Shown here: piece by piece, positions 7,652 to 16,572 of the stretch | Layout of the letters: each line of letters begins with the position of its first letter | How positions within the stretch are numbered: position 1 is the first letter of the stretch | Assembly (NCBI RefSeq): GCF_002366715.1 | Contig: NZ_DFBS01000046.1 | Span: 1-64,000 of the forward strand | Length of the DNA: 64,000 bases | Direction: 5' to 3' | From: Halomonas sp. UBA3074 | GTDB taxonomy: Bacteria > Pseudomonadota > Gammaproteobacteria > Pseudomonadales > Halomonadaceae | The notes under the pieces: model-generated | What the model saw: only the letters and a program-made list of their open reading frames with translations | What the model was told of the DNA's origin: nothing | The model's database searches: none | Program-made: the position numbers and the translations under genes

Positions 7652-10522
7652 ATGTTGACCCTCGGCCCCGATGACATTTTGCTCGACCGCCATGCGGATA
7701 GCTGGCAAACCGCGCTAGACAGTGCCGCTGAAGCGCTGGTGGACGCCGGATTGGTTGAGGCCGAGTACCGTGACGGCCTGCACGCCCGTGAAGCCCAGTC
7801 CTCGACGTACCTGGGCAACGCTATCGCGATCCCCCATGGCACGCCGGAAAGCCGCCAACATGTGAAACAAACCGGCGTGCGAGTACTGCAGTTTCCCCAG
7901 GGAATCGAGTGGCACGACGGCCAGCTAGTGTACGTCTTGGTGACGATTGCGGCTCAAAACGACGAGCACCTGGATATTTTGCGCCAGCTCACCCACGTGC
8001 TGGATCGTGAAGGCGTTGCCGAACAGTTAGCCAGTGCCAACGCCGCTGCCGATGTCGCGCGCCTGCTGTCTAAACCAGCGCTTGAGCCACGCCTGGATGC
8101 CGACACGCTGTGTGTGAGTTTTCCCGCTCAGGATCCGCAAGAGCTTGCCCTCGCCGCCGCTGCCCGCCTGCGGCAAAGCAGCTGTGTCGATAACGCTTTC
8201 ATTACGGCTATCGCCACCGCTCAGCCCACGTGGTTAGGTAAAGGGCTATGGCTCGCCAGCAGTTCACAGGGCGTCAATCAGCCCGCGCTTGGGGTCGCCA
8301 CACCGGCCTCATCCACGTTAGAAAGCGGCGGCCACCCAGTGCATGCGCTGTTTTGCTTGGCCGCCCATGGCGATGCCCACCGCCCGCTGTTGGATCAACT
8401 GATGGCAGTGCTGGAAAGCGGCGCGAGCGACACGTTACTCACGCGCAACAGTGATCAGTTATTAGCCCTGCTGGCGGGTGAAACCGCCTCTACCCATACC
8501 CGCCGTGTTCGGGTGCTTAATCCCCATGGCCTTCATGCCCGCCCTGCCAAGCAGTTGGTTCAGGCCGCCCGCGCCCAGCCCATGGCGATCAATGTCCGCC
8601 TGGAAGAAGGCAGCGCCACGCCGGTTTCCGCGGCCAGCTTGACCAAGGTGATCGGCCTGGGGGCACGCCGTGGCCAGTGGCTGATGCTATCCGCCGAAGG
8701 CGACAACGCCGAGCAAGCGCTCGAGAGCGTAGCGGCAACGATCGAGGCGGGATTGGGCGAGAAAGTAACGCCTTTCGATGGCGGCTTTGACGCTGCACCG
8801 CTTGCCAGCGCGACCCAACCCGCCGTTGAGCCGCTGATCGCCGATACGCCCCATACCGGGGTGGCTGCCTCACCTGGCTTGGCCATTGCTCCCGTGTTTG
8901 TGATCCGGCCGCTGCAATTTGAGTACCCACAGCACGCGACAGATACCGACCAGCAGCTCGCTCGCCTGGATCACGCCATTCAGGAAGGCGCGGCCCAACT
9001 ACAAACCCTGGTGCGTAATGCCCAAGGCGGCGAAGTAGCCGATATTCTCTCGATGCATGAAGAGATGCTCGCTGACCCCGAGCTTCACCACGCGGCCACG
9101 GATGCCATTCGTGAGGGACGCTCGGCGGAAGCGGGCTGGTGGGAGGCGATCGAAACCGCCGCCCACGCCCAGGAAATGCTGGCTGACCGACTACTTGCCG
9201 AACGCGCGGCCGACCTGCGCGACGTAGGCCGCCGGGTGCTGGGCGTACTCTGCGATGTGACGCTGCCCGAACCGCCTGACCACCCCTATATTCTGGTCAT
9301 GGACGACATCGGCCCTTCCGATGTGGCCCGGCTGGACACCTCTCGGGTGCGCGGCCTGCTCACCGTACGTGGTGGCGCCACGGCACACAGCGCCATTTTG
9401 GCCCGCGCGCTCGGCATTCCGGCTGTAGTAGGCGCGGGGCAAGCGGTCATGGCGCTCAATAACGCCAGTATGCTGATACTTGACGGCGATCGTGGCCGGG
9501 TAACATCGCAGCCTTCCGAAGAGCGGTTACAGCGTGCCGAGCAGCAGTTGCTCGACCACCAGCAGCGCGAAGCCGATGCCTGGGAGACCCGTTTTGAGGT
9601 TGCCCAGACCCGTGACGGCCACAGTGTCGAAGTCGCCGCCAACCTGGGCAACACCGCCCACGCCGCCGACGCGGTAGAGCGCGGCGCCGAGGGTGTTGGC
9701 CTGCTGCGTACCGAGTTCCTGTTCATGGCCCACGCCAGCGCGCCTGATTTGGACACCCAGATTGGTGAATACCGCCAAGCGGTAGAAGCGTTGGGTGAGC
9801 GCCCATTGGTCGCACGCACACTGGACGTCGGCGGCGACAAGCCGCTGCCCTACTGGCCGGTTCCTCAGGAAGATAACCCCTTTCTGGGCCTGCGCGGCAT
9901 TCGCCTAGCGCTAACCCAGCCCGACGTGCTTGAGACCCAGCTGCGTGCGCTCTTGATGGCCAGTAAGGATCATCCGTTGCGCATTATGCTGCCGATGATC
10001 AAGGACATTGCCGAGTTCCGTGCCGTCAAGGTGATCTATGACCGCCTGCTGCACGAACTTCCCGCTTCCCAGCGCGCCACCGATGTACAGCTGGGCGTGA
10101 TGATCGAAGTCCCTTCCAGCGCGCTATTGGCCCCCAGCCTCGCCGCCGAGGTGGACTTCTTCTCAGTGGGCACCAATGATTTGACCCAGTACACCTTGGC
10201 AATCGACCGCGGCCACCCCGAGCTTTCCGCCCAGGCTGACGGCCTTCACCCGGCGGTGCTGCGCTTGATCGAGATGACCGTAGCGGCCGCACATAGCCAA
10301 GGCAAATGGGTTGGCGTGTGCGGCGAGCTGGCATCCGACGCCGTGGCTATTCCGGTATTAGTAGGCTTGGGCGTTGATGAACTGTCGGTCAGTGCACGAC
10401 AAATTCCTTTGGTCAAAGCTCGCCTGCGCGAGTTTGACTTCGCGGAAGCTCAGGCAAGCGCCCAGCTTGCCCTGGCCCAAGCGACCAGTGACGACGTGCG
10501 CGATGCGCTGGAGGCGCGCTGA
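7652..10522 (+). CDS. fruB: Fructose PTS multiphosphoryl transfer protein, EIIA-HPr-EI fusion
   Basis: The start at 7652 has AGGAG at 7641-7645; a longer open frame upstream lacks one. The 956 residues hold, in order: EIIA-Fru with phospho-His62 ('IAIPHG'); a second EIIA-like segment at about 150-275 that lacks the His motif; HPr with His295 ('GLHARPA'); and enzyme I with His579 ('GGATAHS'). Phosphate passes from phosphoenolpyruvate through EI, HPr and EIIA to FruA. Carrying its own EI and HPr makes the system self-contained. First gene of fruBKA; fruK begins inside its stop codon (TGATG). Confidence 0.96.
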   Translation: MLTLGPDDILLDRHADSWQTALDSAAEALVDAGLVEAEYRDGLHAREAQSSTYLGNAIAIPHGTPESRQHVKQTGVRVLQFPQGIEWHDGQLVYVLVTIAAQNDEHLDILRQLTHVLDREGVAEQLASANAAADVARLLSKPALEPRLDADTLCVSFPAQDPQELALAAAARLRQSSCVDNAFITAIATAQPTWLGKGLWLASSSQGVNQPALGVATPASSTLESGGHPVHALFCLAAHGDAHRPLLDQLMAVLESGASDTLLTRNSDQLLALLAGETASTHTRRVRVLNPHGLHARPAKQLVQAARAQPMAINVRLEEGSATPVSAASLTKVIGLGARRGQWLMLSAEGDNAEQALESVAATIEAGLGEKVTPFDGGFDAAPLASATQPAVEPLIADTPHTGVAASPGLAIAPVFVIRPLQFEYPQHATDTDQQLARLDHAIQEGAAQLQTLVRNAQGGEVADILSMHEEMLADPELHHAATDAIREGRSAEAGWWEAIETAAHAQEMLADRLLAERAADLRDVGRRVLGVLCDVTLPEPPDHPYILVMDDIGPSDVARLDTSRVRGLLTVRGGATAHSAILARALGIPAVVGAGQAVMALNNASMLILDGDRGRVTSQPSEERLQRAEQQLLDHQQREADAWETRFEVAQTRDGHSVEVAANLGNTAHAADAVERGAEGVGLLRTEFLFMAHASAPDLDTQIGEYRQAVEALGERPLVARTLDVGGDKPLPYWPVPQEDNPFLGLRGIRLALTQPDVLETQLRALLMASKDHPLRIMLPMIKDIAEFRAVKVIYDRLLHELPASQRATDVQLGVMIEVPSSALLAPSLAAEVDFFSVGTNDLTQYTLAIDRGHPELSAQADGLHPAVLRLIEMTVAAAHSQGKWVGVCGELASDAVAIPVLVGLGVDELSVSARQIPLVKARLREFDFAEAQASAQLALAQATSDDVRDALEAR

Positions 10523-11505
10523 TGGCCCGCGTTCTGTGTATCACTCTCAACCCGGCGCTGGATTTGGCGTTTAACCTTGACGCTTTAGTGCTAGGCAGCG
10601 TGAACCGCCCCCGCAGCGCACAGTTAGAAGCGGCGGGCAAAGGCGTCAATGTTGCCCGAGTGCTGGCAAGCCTTGGTCACCGCGTCACGGTCAGTGGCTT
10701 TTTAGGCAGCGAGAACGATGCACCCTTTGCCCTTGCCTTCAAACAGTTGGATTTGATTGATGCCTTTGTGCGGGTCCCTGGCAGCACGCGTATCAATGCC
10801 AAGCTAGCCGAGCAGAGCGGCCGCGTTACTGATATCAACGGTCCCGGCATGCCGATCAACGACACGCATTTACACACGCTGATCACCTCGCTGGAGGCTG
10901 AACTGAACAGTGCGACACCACCCCAGGCGGTAGTTGTCGCCGGCAGCCTGCCACCGGGTCTGTCATTGGCTGATTTTGGCCAGCTGCTGGCGCATTTGAA
11001 CACCAGCGGCGTGCCACTATGGGTCGACACCAGCGGGCCGGCCCTGAAGGCTGCCATCGACGCCCACCCAGCGGGGGTCAAACCCAATGAAAGCGAACTC
11101 GCCGAGTGGGCAGGTGGCGCGCTCGATACGATTCCAGCGCGCTTGGCGGCTGCTACGCGGTTGCATCAAAACGGCATCGACCATGCGCTTGTGTCTGCAG
11201 GCGACGAAGGCGTGCTCTGGGTGAACGCCCAAGGCGCCTGGCATGCCACGCCGCCTAAGGTCACCGCTACCAACACTGTCTGCGCTGGCGATACCTTTGT
11301 CGCGGGCATGCTTCACGGCCTGCTGACACATCAGAACGGTCAGTACGACGCTGAACAAACGCTGCGTTTTGCCACTGCGCTTTCTGCCGAGGCCGTGCGC
11401 CATGTCGGTGTCGGCAACCCCCTGGCTATAGATTTCGACTCACTCCAACAACACACCCGGATACGGCGTCTTGACGACACCATCACCGAGGGAGCTACGC
11501 TATGA
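10522..11505 (+). CDS. fruK: 1-phosphofructokinase
   Basis: Phosphorylates fructose-1-phosphate to fructose-1,6-bisphosphate, using ATP. The 327-residue PfkB-fold protein has 'TLNPALD' at 8-14 and 'AAGKGVNVARVL' at 38-49. The catalytic 'GAGD' motif reads 'CAGD' at 254-257, so the first Gly is Cys while the catalytic Asp257 is kept. It overlaps fruB by one base and fruA by four (ATGA), so translation is probably coupled along the operon. Confidence 0.95.
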   Translation: MARVLCITLNPALDLAFNLDALVLGSVNRPRSAQLEAAGKGVNVARVLASLGHRVTVSGFLGSENDAPFALAFKQLDLIDAFVRVPGSTRINAKLAEQSGRVTDINGPGMPINDTHLHTLITSLEAELNSATPPQAVVVAGSLPPGLSLADFGQLLAHLNTSGVPLWVDTSGPALKAAIDAHPAGVKPNESELAEWAGGALDTIPARLAAATRLHQNGIDHALVSAGDEGVLWVNAQGAWHATPPKVTATNTVCAGDTFVAGMLHGLLTHQNGQYDAEQTLRFATALSAEAVRHVGVGNPLAIDFDSLQQHTRIRRLDDTITEGATL

Positions 11506-13235
11506 ACATTATCCTGATTACCGCCTGCCCCAGTGGCATGGCCACCACCTTCCTCGCGGCTAAGCGTCTGGAACAAGCGGCTCAACGCCAAGGCTGGTCG
11601 GTACACGTTGAAATGCATGGCGAAATCGCACCGCTACAAACGGCCACCGCCGAGCAGATCGCCCATGCCGATCTCATTGTGGTCGCCGCCGATCATGTGC
11701 CCGGCCCGGAGCGCTTTGAAGGCAAGCGCCTCTTTCAGGCGCCGATTGCTAGTGCCCTGCCCAACCCCAACGACTTTTTAGCCCAGGCCAAGCGCGAGGC
11801 GCCCCTTTACAGCGCCCCCAAAACCACCAGTGCGCCAGCCACCACCAGCGCGGCGGGCGGAAAAAGAATCGTTGCCGTCACCGCTTGCCCTACCGGTGTA
11901 GCCCACACCTTTATGGCGGCCGAAGCCCTGGCAGAGGCGGGCAAAGCCATGGGCCACGCCATCCGCGTGGAAACCCAGGGTTCGGTGGGCGCTCAAGATA
12001 AATTGACCGAAGAAGAGATCGCTGACGCGGACGTGGTCGTGCTGGCCTGCGATATCGACGTTGATCCATCGCGCTTTGCAGGTAAACGCATTTACCGCAC
12101 CTCGACCGGCAATGCGCTGAAAAAGCCACGCCCTACGCTTGAAGCCGCCCTCAGCGAGGCCGCCATAGAAAACGGTAGCAGCAGTGCAGCCACCGCGAAC
12201 AAGAGCGTTAAAGAGAAAGGTGTTTATAAACATCTGCTCACCGGCGTTTCCTTCATGCTGCCGATGGTCGTGGCGGGTGGCCTGCTGATTGCGCTCTCTT
12301 TTGTGTTTGGCATCGAGGCCTTTGAGCAGGAAGGCACCCTGGCTGCCGCGCTGATGCAAATCGGTGGAGGCACCGCCTTCGCGCTGATGATTCCGGTGCT
12401 TGCTGGTTACATCGCCTACTCAATTGCCGACCGCCCCGGCATCGCGCCGGGTATGATTGGCGGCATGCTGGCGGCCAATATCGGCTCCGGCTTTATCGGC
12501 GGTATTTTGGCTGGTTTCCTGGCAGGCTATGTGGCGCTGGCGGTGACGCGCTACGTCAAACTGCCCTCCAGCGTTGAATCCCTGAAACCGATTCTGATTA
12601 TTCCGCTGGTTGCAAGTTTGGTTACCGGCCTGACCATGATCTACGTGATTGGTGAACCGGTCGCGGCGCTGCTTAGTGCCCTCACCAGCTTCTTGGAATC
12701 CATGGGCTCCACAAACGCGGTGCTGCTGGGTATTCTGCTGGGCACAATGATGTGTTTTGACCTGGGTGGCCCGGTCAATAAAGCCGCTTACACCTTTGGG
12801 GTGGGCCTGCTCGCCTCTGAAACCTATGGCCCCATGGCGGCGATTATGGCGGCGGGCATGGTGCCTGCCATTGGTATGGGCATTGCTAGTTTTGTCGCGC
12901 GCAACAAGTTTTCAGCACCGGAGCGCGAAGCAGGTAAGGCCTCTTTCGTGCTGGGCCTGTGTTTTATCAGTGAAGGCGCGATCCCCTTCGCGGCTAAAGA
13001 TCCGCTGCGAGTCATTCCGGCCTGCATCGCCGGCGGGGCACTTACCGGCGCGCTCTCGATGCTGGTGGGTGCGAAGCTAATGGCGCCCCATGGCGGTATC
13101 TTCGTACTGCTGATACCCAATGCCATTACCCCGGCGCTGCTTTACCTTGCCGCTATTGTGGCTGGCTCATTGGTGACGGGTTTAAGCTATGCGTTTATCA
13201 AACGTGGCGCGGCCCAGGTCGCTATCGCCAGCTAG
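11502..13235 (+). CDS. fruA: Fructose PTS permease, EIIB'-EIIB-EIIC
   Basis: Inner-membrane transporter that takes up fructose as fructose-1-phosphate. In 577 residues there are two EIIB-like domains: residues 1-95 with 'TACPSG' (Cys9) and residues 120-215 with 'TACPTGVAHT' (Cys129, the likely phospho-Cys). A Thr/Ala/Ser-rich linker joins them. The EIIC membrane domain starts near 235 ('GVSFMLPMVVAGGLLIA') and runs to the end with about eight or more helices. Last gene of fruBKA; a GC-rich hairpin follows at 13254-13277. Confidence 0.95.
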   Translation: MNIILITACPSGMATTFLAAKRLEQAAQRQGWSVHVEMHGEIAPLQTATAEQIAHADLIVVAADHVPGPERFEGKRLFQAPIASALPNPNDFLAQAKREAPLYSAPKTTSAPATTSAAGGKRIVAVTACPTGVAHTFMAAEALAEAGKAMGHAIRVETQGSVGAQDKLTEEEIADADVVVLACDIDVDPSRFAGKRIYRTSTGNALKKPRPTLEAALSEAAIENGSSSAATANKSVKEKGVYKHLLTGVSFMLPMVVAGGLLIALSFVFGIEAFEQEGTLAAALMQIGGGTAFALMIPVLAGYIAYSIADRPGIAPGMIGGMLAANIGSGFIGGILAGFLAGYVALAVTRYVKLPSSVESLKPILIIPLVASLVTGLTMIYVIGEPVAALLSALTSFLESMGSTNAVLLGILLGTMMCFDLGGPVNKAAYTFGVGLLASETYGPMAAIMAAGMVPAIGMGIASFVARNKFSAPEREAGKASFVLGLCFISEGAIPFAAKDPLRVIPACIAGGALTGALSMLVGAKLMAPHGGIFVLLIPNAITPALLYLAAIVAGSLVTGLSYAFIKRGAAQVAIAS

Positions 13236-13253
13236 AGAAACCCAGCGTATTTA

Positions 13254-13277
13254 CGGGCAGGCCAACGTGCCTGCCCG
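13254..13277 (+). terminator. Hairpin downstream of fruA
   Basis: CGGGCAGGC at 13254-13262 pairs with GCCTGCCCG at 13269-13277 around a 6-base loop. There is no immediate T-run (the first is TTTT at 13290), so termination may be partial or need other factors. Confidence 0.5.
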
Positions 13278-13293
13278 CATCACTACGTTCTTT

Positions 13294-13309
13294 TACGCAT
13301 TAATGCGTA
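13294..13309. promoter_or_regulatory. Perfect 16-bp palindrome upstream of pgi
   Basis: TACGCATTAATGCGTA is a perfect palindrome between fruA and pgi, 120 bp upstream of the pgi start. It has the size and symmetry of an operator, but I cannot name the regulator. Confidence 0.4.
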
Positions 13310-13348
13310 TTTAAGTCGTACCAACCCTCTACTCCTTGGCGCTTTTTA

Positions 13349-13366
13349 GGTAGTATTTTTACATAA
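13349..13366. promoter_or_regulatory. HexR-like site upstream of pgi
   Basis: GGTAGTATTTTTACATAA matches the gap-pyk site (TGTAGTAAAATTACTATA) in both half-sites with the same spacing (GTAGTA, four bases, TAC). It is 63 bp upstream of pgi. This supports one regulator acting on gap, pyk and pgi (inference). Confidence 0.55.
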
Positions 13367-13428
13367 CGCCGCTATTAGCTGGTCACACTAGTTTGGTTAC
13401 CACACTCACATAACAAACGGATCGCCCT

Positions 13429-15093
13429 ATGTTTCAGCTCACTCGCAGTGTCACCTGGCAGGCGCTTGATCGCCTTCGCGACAAAACCGCCAACGATCGC
13501 ATTCGTGATTACTTCACCAATGATCCGCAGCGTTTTGAGAAAATGAGCTTACGGGTGGGCGGTCTGTTTCTTGACTACTCCAAGCACCACGTCTCCGATG
13601 AAGTGCTCGCCAAGCTGATAGAGCTGGCCGACCACTCGGCGCTGGTGCAACGCCGTGCGCAGATGTTCTCTGGTGATATCATCAACGTCACCGAAAACCG
13701 CCCGGTGCTGCATACGGCCTTACGTCACTTAGGCGACGAGCCGGTCTATGTCGACGGCGAAGACGTGATGCCGGAGATCACCCGCACCCGTGAGCAAATC
13801 AAGCTGTTTTCAGAAGCGGTGCGCAGCGGTGAGTGGAAAGGCTACAGCGGCAAACGCATTAAAGACGTGGTCAATATCGGTATTGGCGGCTCGGATCTGG
13901 GGCCCAATATGGCCGTTCGCGCACTGCTGAAGTACCGCCACCCGGAGCTCCACTTCCACTTCGTCTCCAACGTGGATGGCACCCATATTCAGAAGGTGCT
14001 CTCGCGCCTTGACCCGGCGACTACGCTATTTATCGTCTCTACCAAGACCTTCTCTACCCAGGAGACGCTACTCAACGCCAAAACCGCACGGCGCTGGTTT
14101 TTGGAAAATGCCGGCGAAGACGCCGACGTGGGCGCGCACTTTATTGCCGCCTCCACCAACCGCAAAGCGGCCATGGAGTTCGGTATTCGCGAAGAGAACG
14201 TGTTCGAGTTTTGGGCCTGGGTGGGCGGCCGCTACTCCATGTGGTCGTCCATTGGGCTGCCGATTGCGCTTTCGATCGGTTTCGAAGGCTTTATCGAGCT
14301 GCTGGAAGGCGCGCACGAGATGGACAACCATTTCATCAACGCGCCCTTCTCGCAGAACATGCCGGTGCTGATGGCGCTAATTGGTATTTGGTACATCAAC
14401 TTTATTGGTGCCGAAACCCAAGCCATCGTGCCCTACGATCAAGCGCTGAATCAGTTGCCCTCTTTCCTGCAGCAGCTTGATATGGAGTCCAATGGCAAAT
14501 CGGTGGATATTTTCGGCCACCCGGTGAACTATAAAACCGGCCCGATCGTGTGGGGCCAAACCGGCTCCAACGGCCAGCACGCTTTCTTCCAGCTATTGCA
14601 CCAGGGCACCCGCTATGTGCCGATTGATTTTATTGCCTCGCTAAAGCCCGAGCCAGGCGTAGAAGACCACCACTTCGCCCTGCTCACCAATATGCTCGCC
14701 CAGGCAAACGCCTTTATGGAAGGCAGCCAAGGAGATAGCAAAGAGCTAAGCCAGCACGACCCCTACAGCTGCCCCGGCAACCGGCCCTCCAGCACGCTAC
14801 TACTGGACGAGCTAACGCCAAAAAACCTGGGCGCGCTAATTGCGCTCTACGAGCACAAGGTATTTGTCCAAGGTGTCATCTGGAATATCAACTCCTTTGA
14901 CCAGTGGGGCGTACAGCTTGGCAAGCGCATCGCCGGTGAAATCAGCGAACGCATCGACACCAACGCCGCTGACTTCGATGCCTCCACTCAAGGCCTGCTG
15001 GAGTTGGTGCGGGCGCACTTCCCTAATGGCGGCGGCGAAAAGGAAAGCGCACCGGCCGCTGCCGATAAGAAGCCTGCCAAGAAGAAGCGCTAG
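13429..15093 (+). CDS. pgi: Glucose-6-phosphate isomerase
   Basis: Interconverts glucose-6-phosphate and fructose-6-phosphate. At 554 residues it is full length. Typical segments are present: 'VVNIGIGGSDLGPNMAVRAL', 'FEFWAWVGGRYSMWSSIGL' and 'GQTGSNGQHAFFQLLHQGT'. The last 20 or so residues are a Lys/Ala/Pro-rich tail that is not part of the usual fold. It is 193 bp behind fruA with its own regulatory sites, so it is probably a separate unit. A strong terminator follows. Confidence 0.96.
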   Translation: MFQLTRSVTWQALDRLRDKTANDRIRDYFTNDPQRFEKMSLRVGGLFLDYSKHHVSDEVLAKLIELADHSALVQRRAQMFSGDIINVTENRPVLHTALRHLGDEPVYVDGEDVMPEITRTREQIKLFSEAVRSGEWKGYSGKRIKDVVNIGIGGSDLGPNMAVRALLKYRHPELHFHFVSNVDGTHIQKVLSRLDPATTLFIVSTKTFSTQETLLNAKTARRWFLENAGEDADVGAHFIAASTNRKAAMEFGIREENVFEFWAWVGGRYSMWSSIGLPIALSIGFEGFIELLEGAHEMDNHFINAPFSQNMPVLMALIGIWYINFIGAETQAIVPYDQALNQLPSFLQQLDMESNGKSVDIFGHPVNYKTGPIVWGQTGSNGQHAFFQLLHQGTRYVPIDFIASLKPEPGVEDHHFALLTNMLAQANAFMEGSQGDSKELSQHDPYSCPGNRPSSTLLLDELTPKNLGALIALYEHKVFVQGVIWNINSFDQWGVQLGKRIAGEISERIDTNAADFDASTQGLLELVRAHFPNGGGEKESAPAAADKKPAKKKR

Positions 15094-15121
15094 GCTAGTC
15101 TGCTAAACGAGAGAGAAACGG

Positions 15122-15155
15122 ACGCCTTGGTTTGAGAGAACCAAGGCGTTTTTTT
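15122..15155 (+). terminator. Rho-independent terminator of pgi
   Basis: An 11-bp stem ACGCCTTGGTT (15122-15132) / AACCAAGGCGT (15139-15149), 6-base loop, followed by a run of T to 15155. Confidence 0.9.
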
Positions 15156-15236
15156 GCATATCTAGGGGAAGCTACATAACAACAATAAACTAGAGAGTCA
15201 GAACGAACTTTCTACCGTTTGTGGTAGACGTACTGA

Positions 15237-15707
15237 TCATTGGATGTCCCAGTACATAATATGTTGAGGTCCAGCACCACCACCCAGGTAGTGCTCACCT
15301 GTCTCATGAAAGCCCGCCTTTTGGTAACAGGTGTATGCAGCTGGGTTCTTACAGTTCACCGTCAGGTAGATTCGGGGATAGTTCGCATAGTTTTCTTTTA
15401 GGTAGGGAAACAGCGCTTTTACCGCCAAAGTTCCAAACCCTCTACCCTGCTGCTTGGCGTCAATGAGAAACGTGCGTAGGCCTATACTGCCTTCAGTGCA
15501 AAAACCATAGCTCTCAGCGTAGGCTATATCGATTTTAAAGCATCCAATCACTTGGTCATTGTGTTTAATCACATGCAGGTGCGTCGCCTCGTTTTTATCA
15601 GCGAGAAACTCCTTAGCGGTGCCCACAAATTGCACCTGATCATCGCGCACTGTGATATTACCCACCTCAGCGGCATCCGAAGCATTCAGTTTTTCTAGCT
15701 TGATCAT
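15237..15707 (-). CDS. GNAT-family N-acetyltransferase
   Basis: A 156-residue single-domain acetyl-CoA-dependent acetyltransferase. The acetyl-CoA loop is 'QQGRGFGTLAVKAL' (near residues 89-102), and 'NPAAYTCYQKAGF' is the usual C-terminal motif. It begins 7 bp behind the DUF2442-HTH gene with no ribosome site of its own, so translation is probably coupled. The substrate is unknown. It could be an ordinary metabolic GNAT or a third part of the adjacent toxin-antitoxin-like pair. Base composition here is lower in GC: bases 15361-15420 have 26 G+C of 60, against 38 of 60 at 14221-14280 in pgi. Confidence 0.8.
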   Translation of the reverse strand: MIKLEKLNASDAAEVGNITVRDDQVQFVGTAKEFLADKNEATHLHVIKHNDQVIGCFKIDIAYAESYGFCTEGSIGLRTFLIDAKQQGRGFGTLAVKALFPYLKENYANYPRIYLTVNCKNPAAYTCYQKAGFHETGEHYLGGGAGPQHIMYWDIQ

Positions 15708-15714
15708 TTAATTA

Positions 15715-16242
15715 TCAAGGCTTCGTAGGGGCTTCGGAACGCGCATCTGCACTTTCTTTCGCTAACTCAATAACCGCATGCCCCAACTGAACCAAAGTGG
15801 CGAAATTGGGTGTGGTTTGTGGCTTTAAAGAACGATAGGCGCTAGTACGGCTTTTGATACCTGCTTTGGCAATGACTTGGCTATGCCCGAACTGCTCCAC
15901 GTAGGAACGAATAGCAGCTTGTAAAATGTCGGGACGGCCTTCCTGCATAGAGTCCCAGGAGGCTTGCTTAATAACGTCTTCCATTTCCTGCACGTTGAAG
16001 TTAGTAGCTGCTGTCCTCTGCACGCCCTTTGTCGCTGCACGCAAAGTGGCCGCTGAAAGCTCGTTACCACGCCAGTTGAGCGAGCCATCCGAGGTTAGTG
16101 AAAACTTTTGAAAGCCTTTAATTGCTGAAAAGGGTGCCTTGCTAAAATAGTTTGATAGATCAGCAACGCCATGAAAACCATCGCTAAAAACCAGTTCAAG
16201 CTTATATGGCCCAACCAAATCCACATCAATGATCTTTAACAT
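15715..16242 (-). CDS. DUF2442 protein fused to a HigA/COG3636-like HTH domain
   Basis: A 175-residue protein in two parts. Residues 1-75 match DUF2442 ('VDLVGPYKLELVFSDGFHGVADLSNYF'). Residues about 105-165 resemble the HTH of HigA-like antitoxins ('YVEQFGHSQVIAKAGIKSRT' then 'PNFATLVQLGHAVIELA'). DUF2442 proteins are usually short and stand alone beside DUF4160. Here the start codon overlaps the end of the DUF4160 gene by 7 bp. The arrangement suggests an antitoxin that also binds DNA (inference). Confidence 0.75.
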   Translation of the reverse strand: MLKIIDVDLVGPYKLELVFSDGFHGVADLSNYFSKAPFSAIKGFQKFSLTSDGSLNWRGNELSAATLRAATKGVQRTAATNFNVQEMEDVIKQASWDSMQEGRPDILQAAIRSYVEQFGHSQVIAKAGIKSRTSAYRSLKPQTTPNFATLVQLGHAVIELAKESADARSEAPTKP

Positions 16243-16505
16243 ACGTCACCTAACTTGCCTGGGTTTTCACCTTTTACTGCTTTCTGCCACATATTCATTA
16301 GCTGCTCACGATGCTCAGCAATGCGGTTTTCAGCCCGCTTACGTTGCTTATTGGGCAAATATCCCTCCAAGCACTCACCTGACTCAATCGCGATTATCAA
16401 TTCATAGCCACCATATTTCACGTGCAGGTGGGGAAGCTTGTGCTGCTTGTTATCAAAAAAACACATACAAAATGAAAGCCCTAGCAGAGCATCAATCTCT
16501 GGCAT
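16236..16505 (-). CDS. DUF4160 domain protein, candidate toxin partner
   Basis: An 89-residue protein; the ATG at 16503-16505 with AGAGG upstream is preferred to a GTG two codons earlier. 'MPEIDALLGLSFCMCFFDNKQHKLPHLHV' is the DUF4160 signature, with the conserved 'HLHV' histidines, followed by a Lys/Arg-rich helical tail. DUF4160 and DUF2442 genes are commonly adjacent in bacteria and are suspected toxin-antitoxin pairs; biochemical function is not established. First gene of a three-gene AT-richer operon. Confidence 0.8.
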   Translation of the reverse strand: MPEIDALLGLSFCMCFFDNKQHKLPHLHVKYGGYELIIAIESGECLEGYLPNKQRKRAENRIAEHREQLMNMWQKAVKGENPGKLGDVC

Positions 16506-16572
16506 GAGCACCTCTTGAATTACACCCTGAAGGTAGAATAGCGCCGTATCTTATAAGAGACAAAAATAATCA

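Noticed and set aside
10026..10334. Arg/Pro-rich open frame on the minus strand inside fruB
   Set aside because: Shadow of the enzyme I domain of FruB; composition is that of an antisense frame in high-GC DNA.
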